Shown here: one piece after another, positions 51,064 through 60,409 of the stretch
How positions within the stretch are numbered: position 1 is the stretch's first letter
Layout of the letters: each line of letters starts with the position of its first letter
DNA from: Cyanidium caldarium
Taxonomy: Eukaryota > Rhodophyta > Bangiophyceae > Cyanidiales > Cyanidiaceae
Assembly: GCA_026184775.1 (NCBI GenBank)
Contig: JANCYW010000010.1
Coordinates: 248,001 to 312,000, forward strand
Direction of reading: 5' to 3'
Length of the DNA: 64,000 nucleotides
Notes under the pieces: model-generated
The model's input: the letters and a program-made list of their open reading frames with translations, nothing else
Databases searched by the model: none
What the model was told of the DNA's origin: nothing
Made by a program: the position numbers and the translations under genes

Positions 51064-52281
51064 ATGCACGTCTCCGTGGTGTGTTTGGACAGAGAGACCA
51101 CTGCCAACTTGAAGGTGGAGGCCGACACGCCGCTGCGCAGCGTGATGGAGATGGCGGTGCGGGCGCTGGGCCTGGACACGGCAGCCTCCACGGGATGGAG
51201 TCTGTGGAAGGATGGACGGCGACTGGACGGGCACCAGACGGTGGAAGAGGTGGGCATGGGAGCGTACGATGTGTTGGTGTTGCAGCCGGTGGCGGATGCG
51301 AGGCGGTCGGAGACATCTGCGAGTACTGCGACCGATGCCGTGGCCGCGCGACTGGCCGAAGCGCTCTTAGCGCACGGTCGCTCTAGAGACGAGATACCGC
51401 CGCAACCGCGAGATGGGGCAGCGGCGCTGCCCATATCGGGTGTTCGTGGTGAGTGTCGTCCTGCGGATACCGATCACCGTGCAACCGCAACGACAGAGCC
51501 GTCCTCTTCTGGAGCTCCCTCCGACACCGATACGCGGCGACTGCTGCAGCAAGCTTCTGGAGATCCGTTCCATCCCGACGTGCAACGGTTCATCGAGCGG
51601 CAGATCCAGCAAGCCAATATCCAATCCAACCTGGAGGCCGCGCTGGAGTACAACGCGGAGTCGTTCGCCCAAGTGCCCATGCTCTTTGTGCAGTGCCGCG
51701 TGGCCGCCGGTTCGGCACGTCAGGCGCAGTCGCTGATTGCCTTTGTAGACTGCGGCGCGCAGGCCACCATTCTGAGCCTGGCATGCGCGGAGCGTAGCGG
51801 CCTCAGCCGCCTGATGGATCGGCGCTTCACGGGCACGGCGCGCGGGGTGGGCCAGGCGCGCGTGCTCGGACGCGTACACCTGGCGCTACTGGAGCTGGGC
51901 GGCGAATGGATGGAGTGCTCATTTCAAGTGGTGGAGGGACTGGAGCTGGATATGCTGCTTGGGCTGGATATGATGCGCAAGCACTCGATGTGCATCGATT
52001 TGGGGCGGAATGGCCTGCGAGTGCGCGACCGCCACATTCCCTTCCTGGCCGAACATCAACTGCCGCCCGCGCTGCGTGCGCCTCTGGCGGGGCCAGCGAC
52101 GGGTGTGGACACGGGGAGTGCGGTGGAGAGTGGCGAGCAGGGACAACGACGACAACCAGAGGAAGAGGCCAAAGTGGAGCGACTGATGCAGTTGGGCTTC
52201 GATGGAGGGACGGTGCGACGTGTGTTGGCGGCCGCGGGCGGCAACGAGGAACTCGCTGCCAGTATCTTGTTCGGACAGTGA
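51064..52281 (+). CDS. DDI1: Ddi1-type ubiquitin receptor/aspartic protease (405 aa)
   Basis: Three domains: a ubiquitin-like N-terminus ('MHVSVVCLDRETTANLKVEA', to about 76); a retropepsin-like domain preceded by the conserved 'DPFHPDVQRFIERQIQQANI' helix, with 'LFVQCRVA', 'LIAFVDCGAQATILSLACAE', 'GRVHLALLELGG' and 'LLGLDMMRKHSMCIDL'; and a C-terminal UBA ('KVERLMQLGFDGGTVRRVLA', to 405). Ddi1 shuttles or cleaves heavily ubiquitinated proteins at the proteasome. The active-site motif, normally DSGA, reads D229-C-G-A here (codons GAC TGC GGC GCG). It is a host gene with full eukaryotic architecture. ATG at 51064. Confidence 0.93.
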   Translation: MHVSVVCLDRETTANLKVEADTPLRSVMEMAVRALGLDTAASTGWSLWKDGRRLDGHQTVEEVGMGAYDVLVLQPVADARRSETSASTATDAVAARLAEALLAHGRSRDEIPPQPRDGAAALPISGVRGECRPADTDHRATATTEPSSSGAPSDTDTRRLLQQASGDPFHPDVQRFIERQIQQANIQSNLEAALEYNAESFAQVPMLFVQCRVAAGSARQAQSLIAFVDCGAQATILSLACAERSGLSRLMDRRFTGTARGVGQARVLGRVHLALLELGGEWMECSFQVVEGLELDMLLGLDMMRKHSMCIDLGRNGLRVRDRHIPFLAEHQLPPALRAPLAGPATGVDTGSAVESGEQGQRRQPEEEAKVERLMQLGFDGGTVRRVLAAAGGNEELAASILFGQ

Positions 52282-52331
52282 GAGCAGGGAGAGCGTGTGC
52301 GTGTGCGCGAGGCCCAGAGGCGAGATTCGCG

Positions 52332-53777
52332 TTACAATTTAGCCAGCGGAGGATGCGTGCCTGCGGACGTCGAGGGCGGCGGCAGCACCTGCATACGATA
52401 GGTGGTGTTGTGCGCGACACCTCGCAGGTTCCAGGCGGGCACCACATCGTCGGGTTGGGCGTTGGCCGCCTCGTCCACCGCGCGACACACGACTTGGCAG
52501 GGCGCGGCGACTGGCACCTGCGCCACCCAGAGGCGCCAGCTGAAAGCGCCGGTGCGTGTCTTGCGTGAAACCTCTTCGTTGGCCGCGTCCAAGAACCGGG
52601 CCGCCTGCCACGTGCGACCGCCGTCGCCGCTCACCTTCACCAGCACAACGCGACGTCCGCCGCCGCTGCACGCGTAACCCCGCAACGGCAGCCACACCGC
52701 GTGGCGCCCGGCGGTGGACTCGTTCGGCGCACCGTGTGGCTCCCCGCCGTTCAGTGCCGGCGCCTCCTGACCGCTCAGCCTCACCTCCCGGCCCGCCGGC
52801 ACACAGATGGCACACTGCACATTGGTCTCCATCAGTGGCGGTACCGCATTCCAATCCACCTGCTCCCCGTCCATCCACGACGGCAACATCTTGTAGTCGC
52901 GCTGCACGAAAAAGCCATCGGAGTGTCCACGGCGCAAAGCGATGCGCCACAACCACTTAACCGAGCGCGCGCCGTACATTCCGGGCACCACACAGCGTAG
53001 TGGGTAGCCGTGGTCGCGCGTCAGCGGCTGTCCGTTCATCTCGGTGGCCAACAGCGCCGGCAGCGTCTGTCCGGCGCCGCCCAGCACCTGGCGCAGCGGC
53101 ACCGATGCCCGATAACCCGGAGAGGAGATGGCCGGATGAGTGGATGGCTGCCGCGCCTCCTCCGGCACCCAGTCGGCACCCTCGAACTCCACGAACCATT
53201 CGGACTCTGACGCGTCGTCCGCACCAGCCAGCGCTCGCGGGTCCGTGGCGCTGCCGGTGCATTCACCGAGCGCCGCCAGCAACACCTCGGCCAGCGGCAC
53301 CCCGCCCCAGACGGCGTTGCCGATAACGCCCTGCTGCCAGCCGACGCCGCGCACGACGCGCCGAGCGCGTTCCTCCAGCTCAGTGCGGCGGTTGCCCGCA
53401 CATTGTAAAGTGGCTTCCAGTTGCACAAAGCGAAACCGCCGCAGCAATTCGTCCAGGCGGAACTGCCGAATGAGGTCGCCGCCCGCTTTGGCACCCTGCA
53501 CCCCCGCCCACTGCCGCATATCCACCACCAGACGGTACTGCGAGACGTCCGGACACAGCGGCACCGGCCCGTGGTTGCGCACGTAGAAGAGCGCGACCGG
53601 AGTGATGTGCTGTTGCGGCAACTGTTCAGCGCGCGTCTCGGCATTGAACGGGGCCGGCGCCTGCACCAGCAGATGTTTCAGATGGCGCTCATCGACCGGC
53701 TCGTGCCGATAGTCGTTCACGAAGCGCACCAACCCGCTCACCTCTTCCCGCCGCGGCGGAATGGCCCTCACGGTCAT
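52332..53777 (-). CDS. Sulfite oxidase, haem-less plant type, probable peroxisomal (481 aa)
   Basis: A molybdenum-cofactor enzyme oxidising sulfite to sulfate. It shows 'VALFYVRNHGPVP' (Moco binding), 'VQLEATLQCAGNRRTELEER' (Mo-ligand Cys126), 'GNAVWGGVPLAEVL', 'MNGQPLTRDHGYPLRCVVPG', 'MYGARSVKWLWRI' and then the dimerisation domain with 'GYACSGGGRRVVLVKVSGDG' and 'TWQAARF'. There is no cytochrome b5 domain, as in plant SO. The protein ends '-AKL', a PTS1-type tripeptide, in agreement with peroxisomal plant SO. ATG 53777 is preferred; ATG 53909 would lie only 10 bases from the Nup93 stop. It converges with Ddi1, 50 bp between stops. Confidence 0.93.
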   Translation of the reverse strand: MTVRAIPPRREEVSGLVRFVNDYRHEPVDERHLKHLLVQAPAPFNAETRAEQLPQQHITPVALFYVRNHGPVPLCPDVSQYRLVVDMRQWAGVQGAKAGGDLIRQFRLDELLRRFRFVQLEATLQCAGNRRTELEERARRVVRGVGWQQGVIGNAVWGGVPLAEVLLAALGECTGSATDPRALAGADDASESEWFVEFEGADWVPEEARQPSTHPAISSPGYRASVPLRQVLGGAGQTLPALLATEMNGQPLTRDHGYPLRCVVPGMYGARSVKWLWRIALRRGHSDGFFVQRDYKMLPSWMDGEQVDWNAVPPLMETNVQCAICVPAGREVRLSGQEAPALNGGEPHGAPNESTAGRHAVWLPLRGYACSGGGRRVVLVKVSGDGGRTWQAARFLDAANEEVSRKTRTGAFSWRLWVAQVPVAAPCQVVCRAVDEAANAQPDDVVPAWNLRGVAHNTTYRMQVLPPPSTSAGTHPPLAKL

Positions 53778-53919
53778 GCCTGGAGTATTTTCGACGCTTC
53801 CCGAAACGCGCCCACCAGACCAAAACTCTCCGTGCGGAACGACGACGCTCTCCCCGATCTTTCCCCGATCTCTCCCCAATACCCCGCTGTGTTCCTCTAC
53901 CTCACACATCCGCTTTTAC

Positions 53920-56900
53920 TCAACACAGCTGCACCTCCAACCGCACCAGTTCCGCGTTCACCTCCGCCTGATTCGTGCGGATCCTTCCGCTGAAGGTGAC
54001 GATTGCGTGTGCCATTTCTCGCCACTGCAGCAGACGGTGCTCGAGGAGTGCACGCTGTTCGGCTTGCTCCCTGGCACGGCGGTCCCGGTGCAGGCCGTTG
54101 TCTGCACCACCGCGTTCGCGTTCGTGGTGCGTGTGCAGGTGGCGCAGCGTGTAGCGCGTCGCCTCCGCCAGGTGCGTCAGCACGCGCATGGCGGTGAGCA
54201 GGATATCCGGCAGGCGCTCGAGCAGCGCATCGTCGTACGGGCCACCACGGCGCACGGCCTCCGCCTTGCTCTCCAACTGCTCACGTTGCAACGGCAGCAG
54301 CTGTACTTGTTGCAGCAGCGCGAGCGCGGCCTCGAAACGGTCGCCGCCGGAGTGTGTGCCCGATAGGCCTTGCGAGCTCGCATGGGGTGCGCGCGCGTCG
54401 TACACCATTTCGAACAGTCGCGCCAGCTGCAGCGCCATGTCCACCGAGCGCACCAGTCGCTGTGCGCGAGAAATGCCGGACGCGCCATCGGCTGTATCCG
54501 CTACGGGCGACCGCAGCGCGTCTAGCGTGCCGTTGCGCTCGTAGCGCGCGTAGTAGTCCGCCGCCGTATCCGCCACGGTGGTGCAGCGGGCGCCATCCGT
54601 TCGACCAGCTGCCGCGCTCGTTTCCCACGCCCGCACACTCAGCTTGCGCTGACACAGCGCTCGCAACAGCAACGCCAACACCTGCTCGGTGTCGCCGGCC
54701 AAATCGTACAGCATCAGCGCATTCCCCTCATCGCCGGCCGACTCGCACGCCGCCGCGCAGCTGTGGGCAATGTCGGCCCATTCCTGTTCGGCGTCGGCAG
54801 TGCGCATCGTGTAGGCCACCGCGCCGTATCGCTCCACAGCGCCAGCACGTCGCGATCGCCCGTCCGCCGTCAGACTGCCCAGCAGCAGCGCGTACTCTCC
54901 AGTGTCCAGCACCAGACGCCGCAAGGCGGCCGCGCGCCGTGGCGCATCTCGCACGGTCATCAAGTAGGCAGCGGCGGTGACCGGATCCGCCTTAGCCAGC
55001 GTCGTGCCCCCGCGAGGCCGTTGCAGATACCGCCACAACGTCTCCGCATAATCAAAACTGACGTCGCCGCCGTCGCCATCGATGCCCTCGCTGGGACACT
55101 CTCGAATGGCCCCGTAATAGTCCAACACCCACGCCAAATGCACCGCATCGATAAGCGGGTCGTGGCCGCCGGCGCTGGGCAATGCTGCTCGCGGTTGCGC
55201 CAGATGCGCGAGCGCCGCCTCGAAGTGGCCAGTCAGCAGCAACACCAGCGCATAAAACAGCGGTCTCGTGCCGCTGGGATCAAAATGCGCCGCCCCGTAC
55301 CGCACAATCTCCTCCTGCACATCGATCAGTCGCAGCTGCAGGCGCTGCAGCGGCGGCGACAGCGGCTCGTCGGCGCGCCACGCAGCCGCCTCCGTCTCCT
55401 CCGCCACCAGGCGACACGTCCACAGCCGCATCCACAGGTAGTCCTCAATGGAGGCGAACAGGATGGCATAGTCCGACTCGGGCAGTTCCATGCCCTCGGC
55501 GGCGGTGCAGTTCAACCGTGCCATCAGCAAGTAACAGGCGCGTCGAAACACCATAGGGTGCGCGGCCGATGTGTCGTCTTCACGCCCGTGCGGAGAGCGA
55601 TGACGCCAATCGGGTATGCGTCGCGCCAGGTGCGGCACATGGGCGATGAGCGCGTACTCTTGCACCAGCTGCGCCAGCATCACCTCCGGCAGGGCGCCAC
55701 ATACGCCCGGCATCAGCGTCGCCGCGGCCTCCGCATCATCGACGCTCCCCGGTTCCTGCAAGAGCGCTCGACTGCGACGCCGCGCGCTCTGCACAAATGC
55801 CCGCAGATAGGTACTGAAGTTGTCCAGCTCGTCGCTGGCGTAATTGCCACCGCTCGGCGACAGCCAATCCTCGGCAGCGCGCAGAGCCGCCTCCAAATCG
55901 CCGCACCGCAGGCAGTAGTACATCTCCGCCCACGGGTTCTGCGACAGCCATCCGCGCAGCGACGTGGACACGGTCGTGGCCGCCTCCATCACTCGCAGGT
56001 AGGCGCGCACCTCCGCCAGCACGCCGGGTTCACCACCGAGCGCCGCGATCTCCGGCTCGCGCTCGATGGCCGGATGCAGCCGATACCATCGAAACTGCTC
56101 GGACAGCCAACGAATCGCTCCCGATACGAATCGCGACCGATGCGCCGTGGCCGGGCGCAGGGTGCCCTCGGTGGGCACGCGAGCCCATCCCGACATAGCC
56201 GCAGTGTCCACAACATCGCCTCCGCCGGGCGCCCCGAAACCGTGCACTTCGCCCAGCATGTACCGCAGCGCATCATAACACATCTCCGACGACGATGACG
56301 ACGACGACGGTTGATTGCGCGGTTCCCGGGCGGCCAGGCGTTCTTTGCGCGCCGCCCGCCACAGGGCAGTGGCCAGGCGCGGCGGCACCGAAGATGCTGA
56401 CGGGGACATGCCCAGCACTTTGGAAACGCCACTGTTCACTGGACTACTGGCTGGGGCATCCCGCGACCTGCCGGGGCGCGGATCCACCACCGACAGCAAA
56501 ACCGCCGCGAAATCCAGTTCTGCCGGCGAGCGAACGCTACCCGAACCGCCACCGCTGCCGCCGGCCACCTGCATGGCATCCATGGGTGAGCGACTGGCGC
56601 GCCGGGACGTCCCCAACGATGACGTCGACAAGAACGAGGAGGCGTCCAGGGCGCTTCGCGCTCGACCCGCCGAGACCGCACTCGACGTCATGCTGGCGGA
56701 CAGGGCAGGGCGCTCGGTGTAGCCCAGCGCCGACAGCATCTCCCGCCGCCGCCGCGCCCAGTCGCGCGCCATCTGTGACTCCCAGGCCTGCTCCAACGCT
56801 TGGCCGGTGCGCAACTGGGACTCCTCCACCCCGTTCAGCACCGCCAACTCGTGCTGATATCGTAGCGCCGACTCCAGGTCGGTGCGGGCAAACAACGGCA

Positions 56901-57309
56901 GCGACGGCTGCAGCTCCGCAAAGGCCACCTTTTCCACACAGCGCTCCAGCCGATCCGCGTCGAAACCCTGGTGCGCCAGCAGGTAACGCGCCCGAGAGGC
57001 GTCCGGCTGCGGTGGCGCCCCTGCGGTGCCCTCCATCGGTTCCGGCCACGTGCCCTGCACCAACCGCCGCGACTCTTCCTCCATCTGCGCTAGCGGCCGC
57101 TGCAGTGGTGGCAGCCGGTCGCCCGTCCGAAAAGCGGCCGGTGTGGAGGGGGCGAGGCCGCCGGTGCCGGGCGCGCTCCACTCGGCCGACGGAGTGGCCA
57201 CGCGGCTGGCACGTACCTGTGCCTCCAGGGCAGTGGCCCGCTCCAACAGCCGGCGGATTTCCGTGCCATCGCTTGACGGTTGTGTGTTTATGGCGCCGGT
57301 AGAGGTCAT
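53920..57309 (-). CDS. Nucleoporin Nup93/Nic96 family (1129 aa)
   Basis: The C-terminal ~650 residues are helical with Nic96 landmarks: 'AIRWLSEQFRWYRLHP', 'AEVRAYLRVMEA', 'WAEMYYCLRCGDLEAALRAA', 'FASIEDYLWMRLWTCRLV', 'RPLFYALVLLLTGHFEAALA', 'IDAVHLAWVLDYYGAIREC' and 'HSCAAACESAGDEGNALMLY'. This is the scaffold nucleoporin that links the inner ring of the nuclear pore. The N-terminal 350 residues are Ser/Ala/Pro-rich with a short helical patch near the start ('EIRRLLERATALEAQVRASR') that may be the binding segment for other nucleoporins. ATG 57309; the frame upstream is GC-rich leader including a CCCG repeat. Confidence 0.85.
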   Translation of the reverse strand: MTSTGAINTQPSSDGTEIRRLLERATALEAQVRASRVATPSAEWSAPGTGGLAPSTPAAFRTGDRLPPLQRPLAQMEEESRRLVQGTWPEPMEGTAGAPPQPDASRARYLLAHQGFDADRLERCVEKVAFAELQPSLPLFARTDLESALRYQHELAVLNGVEESQLRTGQALEQAWESQMARDWARRRREMLSALGYTERPALSASMTSSAVSAGRARSALDASSFLSTSSLGTSRRASRSPMDAMQVAGGSGGGSGSVRSPAELDFAAVLLSVVDPRPGRSRDAPASSPVNSGVSKVLGMSPSASSVPPRLATALWRAARKERLAAREPRNQPSSSSSSSEMCYDALRYMLGEVHGFGAPGGGDVVDTAAMSGWARVPTEGTLRPATAHRSRFVSGAIRWLSEQFRWYRLHPAIEREPEIAALGGEPGVLAEVRAYLRVMEAATTVSTSLRGWLSQNPWAEMYYCLRCGDLEAALRAAEDWLSPSGGNYASDELDNFSTYLRAFVQSARRRSRALLQEPGSVDDAEAAATLMPGVCGALPEVMLAQLVQEYALIAHVPHLARRIPDWRHRSPHGREDDTSAAHPMVFRRACYLLMARLNCTAAEGMELPESDYAILFASIEDYLWMRLWTCRLVAEETEAAAWRADEPLSPPLQRLQLRLIDVQEEIVRYGAAHFDPSGTRPLFYALVLLLTGHFEAALAHLAQPRAALPSAGGHDPLIDAVHLAWVLDYYGAIRECPSEGIDGDGGDVSFDYAETLWRYLQRPRGGTTLAKADPVTAAAYLMTVRDAPRRAAALRRLVLDTGEYALLLGSLTADGRSRRAGAVERYGAVAYTMRTADAEQEWADIAHSCAAACESAGDEGNALMLYDLAGDTEQVLALLLRALCQRKLSVRAWETSAAAGRTDGARCTTVADTAADYYARYERNGTLDALRSPVADTADGASGISRAQRLVRSVDMALQLARLFEMVYDARAPHASSQGLSGTHSGGDRFEAALALLQQVQLLPLQREQLESKAEAVRRGGPYDDALLERLPDILLTAMRVLTHLAEATRYTLRHLHTHHERERGGADNGLHRDRRAREQAEQRALLEHRLLQWREMAHAIVTFSGRIRTNQAEVNAELVRLEVQLC

Positions 57310-57369
57310 ACTAAAGTAGAATGAAGTGGCGGCCGATGGTGTCGAGCAAAAAAGTGACCGATCGGAGGC

Positions 57370-57392
57370 GCCCGCCCGCCCGCCCGCCCGCC
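57370..57392. repeat. (CCCG)n tetranucleotide repeat
   Basis: A perfect CCCG/GCCC repeat of about 23 bases, 60 bp upstream of the Nup93 ATG. Confidence 0.85.
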
Positions 57393-57765
57393 TGGTCGAC
57401 CGGGAACGAGACACGGTGGCGAAAGCTTGCGTGCTGGAGGAAAAGCGTCGAGAGAGAGCCAGGGAAGCGTGCCCGAGGCGTGAGTTACGACGGTTGAGGA
57501 GCGATATTGTGAGTTCTCAACTGCGGATGCGACGGTGAGGAGACGTGTTTTTGTAGCGCCTCGCGTTCATAGGGGCGGGGGGAGCCCATGGAGAGGAGGA
57601 TAGGGAATCGCGGTGGTGTACCGAGGCGATGTGCTGAGGCGCATGCAGTCCCGACACGTTGCGTACGAAGCTACTTGTTCACGCGTTTGCACGCAGTCCT
57701 GAGAAACCTACCCATTTCGTAGCAATATTGCCCGGCGTCCCGCCTGCCTTCCATCCCAGCCAAAC

Positions 57766-57781
57766 TGTACATTATTGTACA
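57766..57781. promoter_or_regulatory. TGTACA-TTAT-TGTACA element
   Basis: Two copies of the self-complementary hexamer TGTACA separated by TTAT lie inside a low-GC patch, about 460 bp from both divergent start codons. The spacing suits a dimeric DNA-binding protein. No function is known to me in this organism. Confidence 0.3.
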
Positions 57782-58241
57782 TTCCGGATACGTGAGTGGG
57801 AAATCGACGCGTGCTGGCGTGCGCACGCACATCGCACGCGGCGCGCTCGTCAAATCGAGCCGGCCTGCCGGAAACCGCTGCCGCTTCGTCGAGACGTCCA
57901 CGCGCTAACGGCTGGGTTCCGACGGAGAGACTGACACCGCGTTGAACGAATGCCCACGGGTGCTGGACGAGAAGTTGAACGGCACTAGGTGTGGCTCACC
58001 ATCCGCCCGAGGCGGGACCGGCACACCGATCCTACCGCACGATCCCGCGGCGTTTCTGGCGGCCGCCAAAGTTGCCGCCCGCGGACGCCCTGGCCGGTCC
58101 GGCGAGCGCTGACCGAAGGGGAGCGCGTGTGCGCACGTGACGAGCCAGAGCGCGGAGCACGTCCGCGCAGCCCGCATCAGGCCCCGCAGCGATCCTGCGA
58201 ACATCCTCGAAGCTTTTGTTCGCTTCTCATCGCTCGCGGGC

Positions 58242-60335
58242 ATGGATTCACCGCCACAAGAGTGGGGCGAGTTGCACAGCGGGAGTGCCGGCGCGCATCA
58301 CGACGGCAGCAGCAGTCCGTCGCACGCACCGTCGCGTTACTGGGCAGAAACGGAGCACGCGCGGTTTCTGGAGGCGCTGCTGCTGTACGGAAGTAAGGAC
58401 GTGCGAGCGATCGCCTCCCATGTACAGACGAGAAACTCCACCCAAGTGCGGACGCACGCTCAAAAGTACTACCTGCGCCTGGCTCGCGAAGCCGCCCGGC
58501 TGGCACTGAACAAGCATGACGGGGGCGAGGGACCGTTGGAGAATGAGGAGATGTGGGCGTGGTTTTGCGCGTCCAACCCGCGCGACTATCAAACAGGCGC
58601 GCTGGTGCCGGCGGTGGCGATCGAGGCCGCCAAAGAGCAGTTTCGGAATCAGTCGCTGTTGGACGCGTTGCAGCGATGCGGTGCGGACTCGTCGGGCAGC
58701 ATGGAGGGGAAGCACACGGTGACGCCGGAGTTTGAGGAGATGGGGATGGCGGGCGGTGCGCCACCCTCGCCGAACGCTGATGCCGCGGCGCGGCGCAAAC
58801 GCCGCCGCAACAAAAATGCCGGACCGGGAGCGGCGGATCAAGGGGCGACCGATGCCGCCGCCCAAGATGGTGCGTGGGGCGCGGCCGACGCCGAGGGCGT
58901 AGAGAAGTTGGAAGAGGCCGCGGCGCTGCCGAACCGCCCGAGCGTCAATGTCACTGACAGGGACAGCATCGCCGAGTTGTTGAATGCCGAGACGTACCGC
59001 ACGACGCTGGATGAGACGCTGTTTCCGGCATCGAGGGCACCGGCACCCTCCGCCACGGCGCCGCCTCCCGACACGTCCTCGGCACCGTCGGCGGCAGCGG
59101 CGCCAAGCCGCTCGTCGGAGCAGGGTCACGGATCGAGCGGCACTCTCCAAAACACCACGGGCACGCGGGACGAGCACACTGCGGCGGCGGCGGCAGCAGC
59201 AGCGCTGGAGCCTCCAGTGCCCACGCTGCCGCCACCGTCCCGCACGTTGACGGAGCATCTGATCACGGGCGCGCGGCCGACCAGCCCGATGTTGTGGTCG
59301 GGTTTCGGGCGTCCACTCGATTTGGACAGTATGTCGTCCACCGCCGAGAATGGCGATGGCGGCGGCAACCTGGACGAGTATTTCGGGGCAGGTGCCGAGG
59401 TGGAATTCGCTTCCGGTCGGGACAATGCGCCGTCGCCGCTGGGTGCATGGCCGACGGGCGATTGGGAGTTGTTGCAGCGGAGTCTGTCGGTGTTGGCGCA
59501 AGACCCGCAGTGTGAAATGCGGGCACGTCAATTGGCCGAGGCATCGCGTCTGCCGTTGCGGGCGGAACCGGCGCGGACGGTGGGTTCGCCAGCGGTGCTC
59601 ACCCGGGCTCCCGTGCCGCTGCCGACATTTTGGGCGGTGGGCGGTGATGCTGGCTCGCGCTCGTCATCGCCGGGGGCGCGGTTGTGGCGCACGCAGTCGG
59701 TGCCGATGATGGATGCGCGGATGGAACGCAGCGCGGCCGGACCCGCCACCACGGTAGCGCCGACGGGCGTCGAGGGCGCGTCTCTGTCAGGCAGCGGCAA
59801 TGCGCTGCTCTCGGATGTCAAAGCGCGTAGCGGCTCGGTGCAGAGCATCTTGAACTTGTTGCAAGCGCAGCCGACCGCCGAGGAGTCGCCGTCGGTGGCG
59901 CAGGCGTTTCTGGCCTCGTTGGCCGAGGAGCAGGTGGAGCGCCTCTCGGGCATGCTTTACAGCGTGGACAGCGCGGCAAGTCTAAGTCGGAGCGGCGGGC
60001 TGGCCGCGACTATGGGTAGTGGCGGTGGTGGTGGCGGCGGTGCGCCGCTTGCACATCACCTGCGTCGCGACAGCGCTGGCTATGTGGCGCCGACCGCCTC
60101 GCGCCTGCAGAGCGAAGTGTGGTCGTGGCGCGACGACTCTCGGCCGGCGCTGGGTATGGGTGGCGGCGGCGGTGGCGGCGGCGGTGGCGGCGGCGGTGGC
60201 GGCAGTTCGGCCTCGGGTTCCAGCAGCAACCTGCCGTGCCGCTCGCCGATGTTTCATCGCGCCACCAGCACCGGCGAATTCGCTCGGCTGTTCCACAACC
60301 GCAGCTTCATGAACTTGAGCGATGCCAGTCTGTGA
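58242..60335 (+). CDS. SHAQKYF-class single-repeat MYB transcription factor (697 aa)
   Basis: One MYB repeat at residues 32-80: 'RYWAETEHARFLEALLLYGS', 'KDVRAIASHVQTRNSTQVRT', ending 'THAQKYYLRL', the SHAQKYF-type recognition helix of plant CCA1/REVEILLE-like and related factors. A basic patch 'RRKRRRNKNAG' (about 186-196) is a likely nuclear localisation signal. The rest is Ala/Ser/Gly-rich and probably disordered, with short helical patches ('SVQSILNLLQAQP', 'FLASLAEEQVERLSGMLYSV') and a run of 15 Gly at 60159-60203. The ATG at 58242 begins 'MDSPPQEWGE'. Targets are unknown. Convergent with the PLP enzyme gene, 74 bp between stops. Confidence 0.87.
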   Translation: MDSPPQEWGELHSGSAGAHHDGSSSPSHAPSRYWAETEHARFLEALLLYGSKDVRAIASHVQTRNSTQVRTHAQKYYLRLAREAARLALNKHDGGEGPLENEEMWAWFCASNPRDYQTGALVPAVAIEAAKEQFRNQSLLDALQRCGADSSGSMEGKHTVTPEFEEMGMAGGAPPSPNADAAARRKRRRNKNAGPGAADQGATDAAAQDGAWGAADAEGVEKLEEAAALPNRPSVNVTDRDSIAELLNAETYRTTLDETLFPASRAPAPSATAPPPDTSSAPSAAAAPSRSSEQGHGSSGTLQNTTGTRDEHTAAAAAAAALEPPVPTLPPPSRTLTEHLITGARPTSPMLWSGFGRPLDLDSMSSTAENGDGGGNLDEYFGAGAEVEFASGRDNAPSPLGAWPTGDWELLQRSLSVLAQDPQCEMRARQLAEASRLPLRAEPARTVGSPAVLTRAPVPLPTFWAVGGDAGSRSSSPGARLWRTQSVPMMDARMERSAAGPATTVAPTGVEGASLSGSGNALLSDVKARSGSVQSILNLLQAQPTAEESPSVAQAFLASLAEEQVERLSGMLYSVDSAASLSRSGGLAATMGSGGGGGGGAPLAHHLRRDSAGYVAPTASRLQSEVWSWRDDSRPALGMGGGGGGGGGGGGGGGSSASGSSSNLPCRSPMFHRATSTGEFARLFHNRSFMNLSDASL

Positions 60336-60409
60336 TCGACACACACACATGGTGGACGCGTGTAAAGTAGTGGCCACATCGAAATGGGCGTACACCAGAA
60401 GAAGAAACA

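Larger units (their letters stand above)
57310..58241. other. Large divergent intergenic region Nup93 / SHAQKYF MYB (932 bp)
   Basis: This is the longest gene-free stretch of the window. It holds a (CCCG)n tract at 57370-57392 and a lower-GC zone at about 57650-57800 with the element TGTACATTATTGTACA at 57766-57781. Short frames (for example 57671-57901 on the minus strand) have no recognisable content. No tRNA-like B box was seen. Confidence 0.6.

Noticed and set aside
51064-52281. Retropepsin domain as a sign of a retroelement
   Set aside because: It is flanked in the same protein by UBL and UBA domains with the Ddi1-specific helix; there is no reverse transcriptase, integrase or LTR nearby. 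It is a host gene.
57415-58241. Possible tRNA or small RNA in the longest gap
   Set aside because: No TTCGA-type B box with matching arms could be found by eye; a covariance-model scan (tRNAscan/Rfam) would settle it.
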